This document shows, piece after piece, positions 28,053 to 36,091 of a stretch of DNA of 64,000 bases. The notes under the pieces are model-generated. The model did not search any database and had not been told where the DNA came from. It saw nothing but the letters and a program-made list of their open reading frames with translations. Position 1 is the first letter of the stretch, and every line of letters starts with the position of its first letter. Source of the DNA: JBFLXB01 sp964570625 (GTDB taxonomy: Bacteria > Nitrospirota > Nitrospiria > 2-01-FULL-66-17); contig CAZMYW010000017.1 in the NCBI GenBank assembly GCA_964570625.1, positions 1 through 64,000 of the forward strand, read 5' to 3'. Both the position numbers and the translations under genes were made by a program.

Positions 28053-28176
28053 CAGCCTGTTCAGGAGCGGGCCAGATGCAAGGCGCCGCGAGCACCGGAG
28101 CGCAGCGTACCGTGTGCGTACGTGAGCACCGGACGCGCAGCGGCAACGCAGCAGATGGTCCCTGATGAACAGGCTC
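28053..28176 (+). repeat. GAGCCTGT-family repeat, short form (copy 4)
   Basis: 124 bp, ends CAGCCTGTTCAGG and the complement of GAGCCTGTTCATC, with the common core. It lies between the ARC/Mpa stop codon (1 nt from the right end) and the start of dop, in the middle of the proteasome gene train. Confidence 0.9.
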
Positions 28177-28177
28177 A

Positions 28178-29896
28178 TCAGATCACGACGTGAACAGGAC
28201 GCTCGCTGGACTCACGTCCTGCGCGAAGGGATGCGACACCCACTACCTGTTGCGGATGATGATCCAGCAGCTTGAGCCATTCCTCAGCCGCATCGTCCGG
28301 AGGAAGAATCTCGCCCTGCGAGAATTCGGCCTCGATCCCGGACGTCACGTCGTCGATCCCCACGCCGTGTTCGCCGCCCTGCTCCAGCGCGCGCTCGATC
28401 GCGCGTTCTTTCGCCCGTTGAGCCACCGCCGCCAAGACCGCGCCGGTCACGACGTCGGACCGGTACAACGTTTCACGAAGACCGCTGCGCAGACGCACCG
28501 CGAGCACGCGGGCCGCGTCGTCGCGCGCGAAGAGCCGCTCGATCGAGGCCGTCACCAGCGCCGCGCGCGCGGATGCCGGGTCGCCCCCGTGATCCTTGAC
28601 GAAGGTGGGATCCAACGGCACCTCACCCAGGTGGATCCGCAAGATCTCGGTCGCGTCCTCGCGGCTGGGACGCCCCACTTTGATCTTCCGGTCGATCCGC
28701 CCAGGTCGCAAGATCGCGGGATCGATGAGGTCCGGCCGGTTCGAGGCCACGATGATCACGACGTCCCGCAGCGACTTCACCCCGTCCATCTCCGCGCAGA
28801 ACATCGGCACCAACGTGTTCGCGATGTTGAGCGCGCGCGTGGACCGACGGGTGCCGAGGATCGATTCGGCCTCGTCGATGAAAATCACGGGCAAGAAACC
28901 GGCGGCGCGACGGCTCCGCGCCTGAGCAAACAGGTCGCGAACCAGCCGTTCGGATTCACCCAGCCACATGTTGAGGATCTCGGGACCTTTGACGTGCAGG
29001 AACGCGCCGCGAACCGATGGTCCTTTTTCGGTTGCCGAACCGTCGTCCGCGTGCAGCGACGCCGCCAGGCTCGCGGCCGTGGCCTTGCCGATCATGGTTT
29101 TGCCGCACCCGGGTGGGCCGTACAACAAAAATCCCTTGGGCGGCTTGAACCCGAAACGCGCAAAGGTCTCGGCATGGAGCAGCGGAGCCTCGATCGATTT
29201 GCGAATCGCGGCGATCGCCTCGCGGTGTCCGCCGATCTCCCCCCACGTGACATCGGGCACCTCATCGAGGAGGCGGTCTCGGCCGCCCTTGGCTTCCAAC
29301 CGCTCGATGGCCACGCGATGACCCGAATCCACGCGCACCTCATCCCCCGGCTGGACGTCGACTCCAACCATCTGTGCGCTCCGGACGATGAATGCCGATT
29401 GCCCGCCGGGCTCCTGCCCGATCCGAATCCGGCCGTCGGGCAGGCTGTCCACGACTTTGACCACCGGGCCACCCGTTTCGTAGCCCAACACCTTGATCAC
29501 CGCAAACGCTTCATTCACCAGGACCTGCGCCCCCACGTGAAGGTCGCCGCGGTCCAGGCGCGGGTCCACGCCGGCCCAGTACTCGGAGCCGCCCACCACC
29601 AGGCGAACCGCCTCCGGTTCAGGAACCGCCACCACCACGCCGACGCGGTTCGCCGGAGCCGTTAACTTCTCGACGACGCCTTTAAGTTTCTGATAGTCGG
29701 TTTCGGCCTCGCGCCGCGTCCGCTCCTCTTGCAACACCAGATGCCGGATGCGGTACAGCCACTTCTGTTTGGGATCCCCCTCCGCGAGAGAGGCCAGGCA
29801 TCGATCGATCAAGCCCAACAGAGAGTCCTCGGACGGCTGGTGCGAGGGGGATCTCGGGGCATCAGGCTCTGGCGGAATGGGTCGACGGTCGCTCAT
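28178..29896 (-). CDS. arc: Proteasome-associated AAA+ ATPase (ARC/Mpa)
   Basis: Hexameric ATPase that unfolds modified substrates and feeds them into the 20S core. The 572-residue protein has an N-terminal coiled coil (LVLQEERTRREAETDYQKL), an OB-fold domain (about residues 90-200) and an AAA domain with Walker A GPPGCGKT, Walker B VIFIDEAE and arginine-finger region RPGRIDRKIK. Start ATG at 29896; a TTG at 29902 precedes it. The C-terminus ends ERPVHVVI and lacks the GQYL-type docking tail of actinobacterial Mpa/ARC. It is first of the train and its stop borders a repeat. Confidence 0.93.
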   Translation of the reverse strand: MSDRRPIPPEPDAPRSPSHQPSEDSLLGLIDRCLASLAEGDPKQKWLYRIRHLVLQEERTRREAETDYQKLKGVVEKLTAPANRVGVVVAVPEPEAVRLVVGGSEYWAGVDPRLDRGDLHVGAQVLVNEAFAVIKVLGYETGGPVVKVVDSLPDGRIRIGQEPGGQSAFIVRSAQMVGVDVQPGDEVRVDSGHRVAIERLEAKGGRDRLLDEVPDVTWGEIGGHREAIAAIRKSIEAPLLHAETFARFGFKPPKGFLLYGPPGCGKTMIGKATAASLAASLHADDGSATEKGPSVRGAFLHVKGPEILNMWLGESERLVRDLFAQARSRRAAGFLPVIFIDEAESILGTRRSTRALNIANTLVPMFCAEMDGVKSLRDVVIIVASNRPDLIDPAILRPGRIDRKIKVGRPSREDATEILRIHLGEVPLDPTFVKDHGGDPASARAALVTASIERLFARDDAARVLAVRLRSGLRETLYRSDVVTGAVLAAVAQRAKERAIERALEQGGEHGVGIDDVTSGIEAEFSQGEILPPDDAAEEWLKLLDHHPQQVVGVASLRAGRESSERPVHVVI

Positions 29897-29952
29897 GGGC
29901 AATGACTCATGGTTGGGTTCGCGCGCGGCGGCGTAGTCTCCCGCTGCGGTGT

Positions 29953-29982
29953 ATCATACCAACGCCCTAGGCGCTAATTCAA
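29953..29982 (-). promoter_or_regulatory. Candidate promoter of the proteasome gene train
   Basis: Minus-strand TTGAAT, 18-bp spacer, TATGAT, about 55 nt before the ARC/Mpa start. The spacer includes the near-palindrome CGCCTAGGGCG, a possible operator. Confidence 0.55.
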
Positions 29983-30046
29983 TCACCGTCTTGCGGCGAT
30001 CGCCGGTCTCCTGTTACAACAGCGACCATATCGCCCGGAGCCCCAC

Positions 30047-31681
30047 GTGCCCAGCATCGAATTCCCCCTCTCATTCCTTCCACACAAGATGGCCGGGGTG
30101 ATGGTCCCGTTGTCCGCCCTGCGCTCGACGCGCAACTGGGGCGTCGGCGACTTCGGCGACCTTTCCCCGTTCATGCGATGGATGAACTCGTGCGGGTTCC
30201 AGGTCCTGCAACTGCTCCCGCTGAACGAGATGGGGCCCGACGAGACCTGTCCCTACCAAGCGCTCAGCGGCCTGGCGTCCGATCCGATCTACCTCGCGCT
30301 CGACCAGTGGGAAGACGTCGTGGAGTCGCCAACCGCCGGCAGGCTCCTGGCCGACGAGGAGTTCTTGCGCGACGTGGCGGCGCGGCGGCAAGAGGATCGC
30401 GTGTCGTTCGGAGCCGCGCGTGCGCTCAAAGATCGCGTGCTGCGGACCGCGTTCGCCGACTTCCTGACTCGGCACGGCGGCCCGTACAGCTCACGGGGAG
30501 AAGCCTTTCGGGACTTTCGCGAGGCCAACGCCAAGTGGCTGATCCCGTTCGCCCGATTCCGCCTGCTCAAGACTCTTCACCAGCACCACGCATGGTCCGA
30601 GTGGCCCGACCGCCTGCAACAGGCCGCCCCCGACGCACTCGCTCGCTTCGACGTGGCCAACTTCAAAGATCTCCTGTACGTCCACTATCAGCAATGGGCG
30701 GTGTGGGAGCAGTGGCGGACGGTTCGACGGGAGGCCCAGCAACTCGGCATCCGCATCGCAGGCGACCTCCCGTTTCTGGTCAGTCGCGACAGCGCGGACG
30801 TGTGGAGCCGCCAATCCGAGTTCGACCTCACTCACACCATCGGCGCACCCGTGGAGCCCGCCTATCCCGAACAGGACTGGGGGTTGCCCTTATTTCGCTG
30901 GCCGGTGGTCGAGGCCGCGGGATTCCCGTGGTGGCGGCAACGTCTCTCCATCGCGCGCGAGTGGTTCGACGCGGTGCGCATCGATCACGTGGTGGGATTG
31001 TTTCGAGTCTGGGTGATGGCCACAGGCGAACCGTCGCGCTTCGATCCCTCGGAGGAACCCGAGCAGATCCGGCGTGGCGAGGTCTTTCTCACCATGATCG
31101 CCGAGGCCCTCGGTCCCTGCATGCCCATTGCCGAAGACCTGGGGGTGATCCCGCCGTCTGTCCGAGCCACCCTGACGCGCATGGGCATCCCGGGCCACAA
31201 GGTGCTGCGCTGGGAGCGCGACGACGGCGTCTACCGAGAGCCCCGGACCTATCCCTTCGCATCCATGGCCACGACCGGTACACACGACACCAGTCCTCTG
31301 GCTGTGTGGTGGAAAACAGCCGGCAACGAAGAACGCGCGGCATTCGCCAAGCTGTTCGATCCTAAAGACGTGAAACGAACCGGCGCCTTGGAGCCGGGAG
31401 TGTTCTCCCCGGAATGGCACCGCCTGATCCTGGATCGCCTGTTCGGCTCAGGGTCCGGCCTTGTGATCCTGCCATTCCAAGACGTCTTCGGCCACGAAGA
31501 CCAGATCAACATCCCGGCAACGGTCGGTCCTCACAACTGGACCTACCGAATCCCCTGCACCATCGACGACCTGTCACGTGCGCCGTACGACGAGAAGGCA
31601 CGGATGGTGAGAGAGCTGTTGACCAAACACGGCAGGATGTCGTCTGGAGAGAAGGTCTGCTTTGATCTCGACCCCGCGTAA
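30047..31681 (+). CDS. malQ: 4-alpha-glucanotransferase
   Basis: Glycoside hydrolase family 77 amylomaltase that transfers alpha-1,4-glucan segments in maltodextrin and glycogen metabolism. The 544-residue protein has the N-terminal LSALRSTRNWGVGDFGDL block, IAGDLPFLVSRDSADVW, the nucleophile region DAVRIDHVVG, the acid/base Glu in AEDLG and the third carboxylate in GTHDT. Full family length. The GTG at 30047 is chosen; an ATG at 30089 is a later alternative. It stands apart from other glycogen genes in this window. Its stop is 3 nt from a repeat end. Confidence 0.93.
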   Translation: MPSIEFPLSFLPHKMAGVMVPLSALRSTRNWGVGDFGDLSPFMRWMNSCGFQVLQLLPLNEMGPDETCPYQALSGLASDPIYLALDQWEDVVESPTAGRLLADEEFLRDVAARRQEDRVSFGAARALKDRVLRTAFADFLTRHGGPYSSRGEAFRDFREANAKWLIPFARFRLLKTLHQHHAWSEWPDRLQQAAPDALARFDVANFKDLLYVHYQQWAVWEQWRTVRREAQQLGIRIAGDLPFLVSRDSADVWSRQSEFDLTHTIGAPVEPAYPEQDWGLPLFRWPVVEAAGFPWWRQRLSIAREWFDAVRIDHVVGLFRVWVMATGEPSRFDPSEEPEQIRRGEVFLTMIAEALGPCMPIAEDLGVIPPSVRATLTRMGIPGHKVLRWERDDGVYREPRTYPFASMATTGTHDTSPLAVWWKTAGNEERAAFAKLFDPKDVKRTGALEPGVFSPEWHRLILDRLFGSGSGLVILPFQDVFGHEDQINIPATVGPHNWTYRIPCTIDDLSRAPYDEKARMVRELLTKHGRMSSGEKVCFDLDPA

Positions 31682-31684
31682 GCG

Positions 31685-31910
31685 GAGCCTGTTCAGGAGC
31701 GCGTCAAATGCCCCCTTCGGGGACTTCCGACGTTTCGATTTTTGAAGGTGGGTCGCAAGGCGGAGCGAGCGCCCGCACCGGAGCGTACTGAGTCGTACGT
31801 GAGGATTGCCGAGTGCCCGAGAATCCGCACCGCTCCGAGGGAGCGGCTAGAAACCTACTGCCCCACGGATCGCGAAGCAACGCAGCAGATGACCGCTCAT
31901 GGACAGGCTC
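31685..31910 (+). repeat. GAGCCTGT-family repeat, long form (copy 5)
   Basis: 226 bp ending in GAGCCTGTTCAGG and the complement of GAGCCTGTCCATG. It carries the long-form block (CCCCCTTCGGGGACTTCCGA, TTTTTGAAGGTGGGTCGC) shared with copy 2. It bridges convergent genes: 3 nt after the malQ stop at one end, overlapping the TAG of the tsaC gene at the other. Confidence 0.9.
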
Positions 31911-32545
31911 TATGCGAGGGCGCGGAAGGGTTCCACGTCGCCCGCGCCTTCCCGCAAAACTTCCACCCGATCATCCACCAACGACACCACACTCGACGGC
32001 AACACCGGCAACGGCCCGCACTCCAGAATCAAATCCACATCATGCGCAAACCGCGCTTCCAGGTCGTCCGGGTCCGACACGGTTTCTTCGCTGGACCGAT
32101 TCGCGCTGGTCGACAATAACGGCTCGCCGAGCTCGGCCACCAGGGCGCGCGACACCGGATGGTCCGGGATGCGGATGCCCACGGTGCGCTGATTGGACTG
32201 GAGGAGTTTCGGCGTCTCGCGACTGGCCGGCAACACGAAGGTGTACGGCCCCGGCAGATACCGCTTCAAAATCTTGTACGCGAAATCGGAGACGTTGGCG
32301 TATTGGCTAATGTGCGTCAGGTCGGCGCACACGAACGACATGGGTTTCTTGGGATCGCGGCCCTTGATGCGGATCACGCGGTCAACGGCCGAACGCTGGG
32401 TGATGTCGCATCCCAGCCCGTAAACCGTGTCGGTCGGATACACGATGATCCCGCCGCTCTTGAGCGCTTCCACGGCGCGACCGATGTACCGCCCCTGCGG
32501 ATTCTCCGGATGGACCGAGAGCCGGGGCGCGCGGTGGGGTTTCAT
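31910..32545 (-). CDS. tsaC: L-threonylcarbamoyladenylate synthase (TsaC/Sua5/YrdC)
   Basis: Makes threonylcarbamoyl-AMP for the universal t6A37 tRNA modification. The 211-residue protein has the YrdC fold: GGIIVYPTDTVYGLGCD, RVIRIKGRDPKKPMS (with the conserved KR/K residues), PGPYTFVLPAS and LLSTSANRSS. It lacks the C-terminal Sua5 domain, so it is the short TsaC type, a little longer than E. coli TsaC. Stop codon provided at a repeat boundary. Confidence 0.92.
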   Translation of the reverse strand: MKPHRAPRLSVHPENPQGRYIGRAVEALKSGGIIVYPTDTVYGLGCDITQRSAVDRVIRIKGRDPKKPMSFVCADLTHISQYANVSDFAYKILKRYLPGPYTFVLPASRETPKLLQSNQRTVGIRIPDHPVSRALVAELGEPLLSTSANRSSEETVSDPDDLEARFAHDVDLILECGPLPVLPSSVVSLVDDRVEVLREGAGDVEPFRALA

Positions 32546-32551
32546 ACCATG

Positions 32552-32713
32552 CTACTTGGAGTGCTTGGCGACGAAGGCCTTGATGTCCTCCAGATGCTCC
32601 AAAATCAGCTTGGCCTTCTTGAGGCCGAACTGAAATGGAAACCGGTCTTCCTCTCCCTGAGTCAACACGAGCATTGGATTACCCTTGTATTCGGATTCAC
32701 CTACCGGCATCAT
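32552..32713 (-). CDS. Small conserved-looking protein, unknown
   Basis: A 53-residue protein starting at tandem ATG codons (32713, 32710) with GGAAAGGAG five nucleotides upstream. Sequence features are a polar N-terminus (GESEYKGNPMLVLTQG), DRFPFQFGLKKAK and an amphipathic helix to the C-terminus. It ends 6 nt before tsaC starts, so the two are likely co-transcribed. No function assigned; coding status rests on the good ribosome site and position. Confidence 0.7.
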   Translation of the reverse strand: MMPVGESEYKGNPMLVLTQGEEDRFPFQFGLKKAKLILEHLEDIKAFVAKHSK

Positions 32714-32787
32714 GGACTCCTTTCCAGCTTGCGAGCCGAGTCGAATTGCTGTAGCCTCCTGCTTCCGACACCATTGGATGACGCCCC

Positions 32788-33075
32788 ATGAGCACGCCAT
32801 CGCACGTCACGAAAACTCTCATTGAAGAAAAACTGACACGCGACCTGCCCGCGATTCGCGTTGAGGTCGAAGACGAAACATGGCGACACGCGGGTCACGC
32901 CGGCGCGGCGACGGGTGGCGGACATTTTATCGTCACCATCGTCTCGCCCAAGTTCGAAGGCCTCAACGCACTCGACCGGCGTCGGTTGGTGTTTCACGTC
33001 CTGCAGGCCGAAATGCAAGGCGCCATCCACGCCCTGACCGTCAAAGCCTTTTCCCCCGACGAGTCCCCCACGTGA
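32788..33075 (+). CDS. BolA/IbaG-family protein
   Basis: A 95-residue protein of the BolA family, which bind monothiol glutaredoxins and help traffic iron-sulfur clusters. Seen are the DDETWRHAGH-like strand (VEDETWRHAGHAG), HFIVTIVSPKFEGLNALDRRRLV with the conserved FEG..L..RHRLV-like motif, and an EMQGAIHALTVKAF helix-strand end. Start ATG at 32788. Divergent from the small gene upstream. Confidence 0.9.
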   Translation: MSTPSHVTKTLIEEKLTRDLPAIRVEVEDETWRHAGHAGAATGGGHFIVTIVSPKFEGLNALDRRRLVFHVLQAEMQGAIHALTVKAFSPDESPT

Positions 33076-33085
33076 CCAGAGTCCG

Positions 33086-33457
33086 CTACGCGGGCGGTTC
33101 GGATGCGGGGGACGCGGGCGCAACAGCTGGTTGAGCCGCCGTAACGGCTCCTGCTGCAGGGGCCGGTGCCGGGGGTTTGGGAGGCGGCGCGGGTTTCTCG
33201 GCTTTAATCCCCTCCTCCCAATGCGGGCCCGAATACTGCTCCGCAGGAATCGGCTGAGCTTTCCAATTGATTTCGAAATTGCCGGCCGCTTTGTTGATGG
33301 TCGGCCCGGTTCCGGATACCCCGTTCCACGGCTCGATCACCGCAGTAATCACGAAGTCCGCCCCCTGCTTGCGGGCGTACAGTGCGACCGGATTACCCTT
33401 GGACGGCCCCTGGAAAAAATGGACCGTTCCGACAAACCGACGGGCGACTTCAATCAC
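33086..33457 (-). CDS. Unknown protein with Pro/Ala-rich tail
   Basis: A 123-residue protein if started at the GTG at 33457 (preceded by AAGGAG, 7 nt spacing); the frame is open to a TTG at 33490. The N-terminal 85 residues look globular (VGTVHFFQGPSKGNPVALYARK, VITAVIEPWNG), and the tail (about 88-123) is low-complexity Pro/Ala/Lys. No signal peptide or known domain. The stop lies 10 nt from the convergent bolA stop. Confidence 0.65.
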   Translation of the reverse strand: MIEVARRFVGTVHFFQGPSKGNPVALYARKQGADFVITAVIEPWNGVSGTGPTINKAAGNFEINWKAQPIPAEQYSGPHWEEGIKAEKPAPPPKPPAPAPAAGAVTAAQPAVAPASPASEPPA

Positions 33458-33546
33458 GACCAGCTCCTTCTCCGTGCTGCAAGGCCACAATCCAACGCCG
33501 TGAATGGTGCCATAAGACCGCCGGGCAATGCAAGATGGGCTTGTGG

Positions 33547-34188
33547 TCAGTCACGACTGGAATGCCTATCCGCACCATTTTTTGCAGAGCGGGCCCGGTA
33601 AAGGCGTTCCGTGAATCCACCTTCGGCTTCAAAGGTCCGGGCTTGCGCCGCGATCTGGCGGTCTAAAAGAGCCGTGGCCACGGCTATGAGCGTCAACGCG
33701 GCATTCGCCGCGATTTCAGGATAGGTGGACGTGGTGGACGACATGGACTGGGGATCCCGTCCACTGAGTCCACCCAGTCGACGTCGTCCACTCTCCTGAT
33801 GAATCTCTTTAGCCCACTGGGCCACCGCGTCAGCAGTGTCCGGACGCCGGTCGATCAAGTTCTTCCGGCGTAGATCCTTCCGTTCCCAGAGCGCGCGCCT
33901 GTTCTGGCGCAGGAAATCCTCGTAATCCAACCGGAGTTCCTCCAGACTGGCTCGCGCCACGTTCGTCAATTTAATTTCCATCTTCTTCGATGTGCCGCTG
34001 GCCTGACTCCCCTCGGCAATGTTCTGTACCCCGGAACGCGCCGCCTGCACCATCTGATCATGGGTACGACTGCGTTTGTCGATGTAGCGATCGCAAAACC
34101 GCACCGTGACATCATAGGCGAGCTGCGCAACGTGAAAACTCTTGAGCGTGCGATATCCGCGGTGCTTGGGGACGAGCGGCTCACGCAT
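33547..34188 (-). CDS. Four-helix-bundle protein with suffix domain
   Basis: A 213-residue protein. Residues about 12-105 match the four-helix-bundle family related to 23S-rRNA intervening-sequence proteins: LKSFHVAQLAYDVTVRFCDRYI, RTHDQMVQAARSGVQNIAEGSQAS, TSKKMEIKLTNVARASLEELRLDYEDFL. The family suffix region (LWERKDLRRKNLI) follows. The last 80 residues include STYPEIAANAALTLIAVATALLDRQIAAQ, common at the C-terminus of this family. The role is unknown, with some members linked to diversity-generating elements. It begins 7 nt after the acyltransferase gene. Confidence 0.82.
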   Translation of the reverse strand: MREPLVPKHRGYRTLKSFHVAQLAYDVTVRFCDRYIDKRSRTHDQMVQAARSGVQNIAEGSQASGTSKKMEIKLTNVARASLEELRLDYEDFLRQNRRALWERKDLRRKNLIDRRPDTADAVAQWAKEIHQESGRRRLGGLSGRDPQSMSSTTSTYPEIAANAALTLIAVATALLDRQIAAQARTFEAEGGFTERLYRARSAKNGADRHSSRD

Positions 34189-34195
34189 CAGCCGC

Positions 34196-35203
34196 CTACC
34201 CTGTTTTTGTTTGCTGCTCCGGGCGCGTCTTCCAGCGCTTGTGAATCCAGATCCAATGATCCGGACGTTCGCGGACGCGACGTTCGATCACCGCGGTATA
34301 CCGCTGGGTATTCTCGACCAGATCGGCGTCCGCGACGGCAGCCGGGTCATCGGCGGTCGGATTCTCATAGCCCAACGGAGGTTCAAAGACGATGCGATGG
34401 CGCGTCGGGTCGCGCGGATCACGCGAGATGAACACCGGGACCACCGGACTGCCGAACCGTTTGGCCAACACGGCAACCACGCCGAGCGTGCAGGCCGAGC
34501 GTCCGAAAAACTCCACAAACACCCCCTGCCCCGGGCCCATGTTCTGATCCAGCACGTACCCCATCGCCTCGTTGCGGCGCAAACGCCCGACCACCTCTTT
34601 GAGCGACTGATCTTTGAAGATCGCGCGAATCTTGAGCCGCCGACGCTGCTCGGCCCAGAACCGGTCGAGGACGCCATTGCGCAGTTTTCTGGTCACCAGA
34701 TTAACCTGATACCCCTGCGCCGCGAAGACGGTCGCGAGCAACTCAAAATTGCCGTAATGCGCGGTCAGAATCAGCAGGCCCTTTCCCTGCGCGAAGGCGT
34801 CGCGGACAATGTGCTCGCCTTCAACCGTCACGATCCGGTCGAGCTCGCCCCGGGCCACCATCCGCGGGAGCCGAAAGAACTCCACCGCACTTTGACCGAA
34901 TTGCCGATACATCCCGCGGATGGTCGCTCGTCGCCGCGAACGGGACACCTCCGGCATTGCCCAAGCTATTTGTTCGAGAGCTACTCTGGTACGAGGGTAC
35001 ACCACGAAATACGCCGCCTCCCCGAGACGGCGGCCCATCCAAAGCGCCGCACGAAGCGGCAACGCCGCGACCGCGGATTGGATGGCCCGCAACACGGCCC
35101 ACACCACCCGCGTCCCGATGCCCGCGGGCCGCGTGTCGGCTTCGTTCTCGTTGAGGGTCACGCCAGCTGTCGGCGCTTGGTGGTCAGTGATGGGGGAGGT
35201 CAC
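34196..35203 (-). CDS. Lipid A biosynthesis acyltransferase (LpxL/HtrB family)
   Basis: Membrane-associated acyltransferase of 335 residues that adds secondary acyl chains to lipid A or acts on related phospholipids. Visible are the catalytic HxxxxE motif in LTAHYGNFELL, an N-terminal hydrophobic segment (WAVLRAIQSAVAALPLRAALW), GYVLDQNMGPGQGVFVEFFG and PVVPVFISRDP. The GTG at 35203 is the frame's farthest start; later starts within the polar leader are possible. Together with LptFG it supports a diderm envelope with LPS. Confidence 0.88.
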   Translation of the reverse strand: MTSPITDHQAPTAGVTLNENEADTRPAGIGTRVVWAVLRAIQSAVAALPLRAALWMGRRLGEAAYFVVYPRTRVALEQIAWAMPEVSRSRRRATIRGMYRQFGQSAVEFFRLPRMVARGELDRIVTVEGEHIVRDAFAQGKGLLILTAHYGNFELLATVFAAQGYQVNLVTRKLRNGVLDRFWAEQRRRLKIRAIFKDQSLKEVVGRLRRNEAMGYVLDQNMGPGQGVFVEFFGRSACTLGVVAVLAKRFGSPVVPVFISRDPRDPTRHRIVFEPPLGYENPTADDPAAVADADLVENTQRYTAVIERRVRERPDHWIWIHKRWKTRPEQQTKTG

Positions 35204-35317
35204 GATGCGTTGGCCATACCATCGAGCAGGGTCGTCGTAGCGCGGTCAGCATATCATATCCCGACCCCGACCAGCACGGGATGTCGCATCGAGCACCCGG
35301 GCTGTTTCGCGGCGCCG

Positions 35318-35346
35318 TTGACACGGACATCCCGCCTGACTATGAT
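35318..35346 (+). promoter_or_regulatory. Consensus sigma-70 promoter
   Basis: TTGACA, 17-bp spacer, TATGAT, about 72 nt before the ATG at 35418. This is the closest match to the sigma-70 consensus seen in the window; it would drive the small membrane peptide and the PuuD-like gene. Confidence 0.75.
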
Positions 35347-35417
35347 ACCGGCGGTTGATCCACGATGGACGCGCGCGGGACCTTCGCGTCATGCACGATC
35401 TTCACTGGAGGGATGCC

Positions 35418-35510
35418 ATGTCGAACCCATTAGATTCGTTGCCGACGACGATCGGCCTCGGATTTGTCTTGACGTTGGTGTTGTATTTCGTCGTCAAAGC
35501 GTTGGTCTAA
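35418..35510 (+). CDS. 30-residue single-pass membrane peptide
   Basis: ATG with GGAGGG 5-6 nt upstream, encoding MSNPLDSLP and then a single hydrophobic helix (TIGLGFVLTLVLYFVVKALV). It lies downstream of a consensus promoter and 14 nt before the PuuD-like gene, so it is probably its first operon partner. Too short for any family match from memory; coding status rests on ribosome site, promoter and membrane character. Confidence 0.7.
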   Translation: MSNPLDSLPTTIGLGFVLTLVLYFVVKALV

Positions 35511-35524
35511 GAGGGGGCGCCAAT

Positions 35525-36019
35525 ATGCAATGGATCTCGATCATCTTCCGTTGGGGCCACTTCCTGGCCGGCATTACGTGGATTGGTCTCTTGTATTACT
35601 TCAACGCGATTCAGGGTCCGTACCTGAAGGCTGTCTCGGCTGAAGCCAAAGGCGAGGCGTTCAAACATCTCGTGCCCAATGCGCTGTGGTGGTTTCGCTG
35701 GGCCGCGCTGGCGACCTGGGTGTTCGGCGCGCTGTTGCTCGGCCACGCCCGCTTCGTGAACGCCTTCACGCTGCAGGGCACCGAGGCGGTCATCGGCATG
35801 GGCTCGTGGCTGGGCACGATCATGCTGATCAATGTCTGGGCCATCATCTGGCGCAACCAGAAGATCGTCTTGGGCATGGTTCCGGCCAAGCCGGAAGAGA
35901 AGACCGCAGCCGCGCGCAAGGCATTTCTGGCCTCGCGCGTCAACGTCATGCTCTCGATTCCCATGCTGTTCTTCATGGCGTGCTCGGCCCACGGACTGGG
36001 CCTGTTCCTATTGATGTAA
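35525..36019 (+). CDS. PuuD-like (urate hydroxylase N-terminal type) membrane protein
   Basis: A 164-residue inner-membrane protein with about four hydrophobic segments. The start WISIIFRWGHFLAGITWIGLLYYFN and the block HARFVNAF..GMGSWLGTIMLINVWAIIWRNQKIVLG match the membrane domain of the urate-oxidase PuuD family; the His and Trp pattern is typical. The C-terminal cytochrome c domain found in full-length PuuD is absent, so urate oxidation cannot be inferred. A strong terminator follows. Confidence 0.78.
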   Translation: MQWISIIFRWGHFLAGITWIGLLYYFNAIQGPYLKAVSAEAKGEAFKHLVPNALWWFRWAALATWVFGALLLGHARFVNAFTLQGTEAVIGMGSWLGTIMLINVWAIIWRNQKIVLGMVPAKPEEKTAAARKAFLASRVNVMLSIPMLFFMACSAHGLGLFLLM

Positions 36020-36049
36020 CGCAAGAAATTTCAGAACAGAGGTGTTCGC

Positions 36050-36082
36050 AGGGGCGTCCGACTTGGACGCCCCTGGCGTTTT
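36050..36082 (+). terminator. Intrinsic terminator after the PuuD-like gene
   Basis: Perfect 10-bp stem (AGGGGCGTCC / GGACGCCCCT) with a 5-nt loop, followed shortly by TTTT, 30 nt after the stop codon. Confidence 0.8.
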
Positions 36083-36091
36083 AGATCTCGG

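Noticed and set aside
30001..30040. A malQ promoter (TTGCGG...TTACAA)
   Set aside because: Match to consensus is weak and overlaps GC-rich palindromic sequence; not reported as a feature.
32025..32791. Plus-strand frames across tsaC and the small gene
   Set aside because: Antisense to the YrdC motifs and to the small gene with a good ribosome site.
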